From positions 513,905 through 577,904 of the forward strand of contig NZ_FRCY01000002.1 of assembly GCF_900143075.1 (NCBI RefSeq): a DNA stretch of 64,000 bases, given 5' to 3'. The DNA comes from Cyclobacterium lianum. Its GTDB lineage: Bacteria; Bacteroidota; Bacteroidia; Cytophagales; Cyclobacteriaceae. A model generated the notes under the pieces. That model ran no database searches. It had not been told where the DNA came from and was given only the letters and a program-made list of their open reading frames with translations. How positions within the stretch are numbered: position 1 is the first letter of the stretch; every line of letters starts with the position of its first letter. Shown one piece after another: positions 63,759-64,000 of this stretch. Position numbers and translations under genes: made by a program.

Positions 63759-64000
63759 ATGCGAAAGACCACCAAAAGGCGTGCACCACGCAGCGAATAT
63801 ACCAGCCCAAACCAGCTTTCTCTTTCAGGATTTGAGACACCATTCTATAACCAACTGGCCCCATCCAACCGTTGGGTGGTACTCAGTAAGCAGATTCCCT
63901 GGGATGATCTGGTCAACATGTATAGCAAACGAAACCCGCCTAAAGCAACCGGAAGGCCTGCCCTGAATCCAAGAGTCTTGATCGGAGCAGTGATCATCAA
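63759..64000 (+). CDS. IS1182/IS5-type transposase, N-terminal part (cut by window edge)
   Basis: The ATG at 63759 opens a frame that runs off the end of the window (80 codons visible). The sequence includes FETPFYNQLAPSNRWVVLSK, PWDDLVNMYSK and GRPALNPRVLIGAVII, the conserved N-terminal DUF772-type region of IS5/IS1182 transposases. The catalytic DDE residues lie beyond the edge, so completeness and activity cannot be judged. Confidence 0.8.
   Translation, partial: MRKTTKRRAPRSEYTSPNQLSLSGFETPFYNQLAPSNRWVVLSKQIPWDDLVNMYSKRNPPKATGRPALNPRVLIGAVII

Overview
The window looks like ordinary chromosome of a Bacteroidota bacterium, most likely order Cytophagales (a Cyclobacteriaceae-like marine or soil heterotroph; this placement is inference). 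The evidence is: a SusC/SusD outer-membrane pair; a PorE-like TPR/propeller/OmpA lipoprotein; families that are typical of the phylum (DUF4252, DUF4421); nrdB before nrdA; and many genes preceded by the Bacteroidota -7 element TAnnTTTG rather than a sigma70 -10 box. Coding density is high, strand switches are frequent and no prophage is visible. One transposase gene runs off the right edge.

Layout. 1-7000: katG and the aerobic class I ribonucleotide reductase operon nrdBA, with a 540-bp control region that holds two near-identical 15-bp palindromes. 7500-8650: ribosomal proteins L21 and L27 and a hibernation-factor-like protein. 8630-14100: a leftward cluster for RNA and isoprenoid metabolism (DEDD exonuclease, RNase R, polyprenyl synthase, rhomboid protease), with lipB beyond it. 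14100-19200: a YraN-family protein, a MORN-like secreted protein, an aminotransferase, a glycosyltransferase and a DUF4421 protein. 19450-23150: tRNA-Leu, tRNA-Gly, mutS and a TrmH-type methyltransferase. 23250-26450: an NlpE/META lipoprotein, a four-gene ECF sigma operon (sigma, putative anti-sigma, two DUF4252 proteins) and tRNA-Phe.

26500-42800: a membrane Fe-S/CCG electron-transfer pair, a PorE-like protein, purM, a ceramidase-like enzyme, a UbiA-like plus methyltransferase pair, an SGNH hydrolase, a GCS2-CBS ligase translationally coupled to an aspartoacylase-like deacylase, an alpha/beta hydrolase and a large secreted glycoside-hydrolase-like protein. 42800-43300 is intergenic, with a possible 26-residue hydrophobic peptide and a strong terminator far from any annotated gene. 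43300-54660: ZIP transporter, apbE, ruvB, queG, an orphan susCD pair, an outer-membrane barrel protein and gltX. 54780-58270: a run of unrecognised small genes. It ends in a two-gene cassette (57303-58267) whose first product has the His-Gly and Gly-Cys signature of a caspase-like fold; this is the best candidate here for something undescribed. 58687-64000: polA, radA, a methyltransferase and a truncated transposase.

Most genes are housekeeping genes for DNA precursors, repair, translation and cofactors. The accessory interest lies in the 57.3-58.3 kb cassette, the 42.8-43.3 kb intergenic region, the nrd control region and the coupled GCS2/deacylase pair. All functional calls come from reading motifs by eye; no database search was run.
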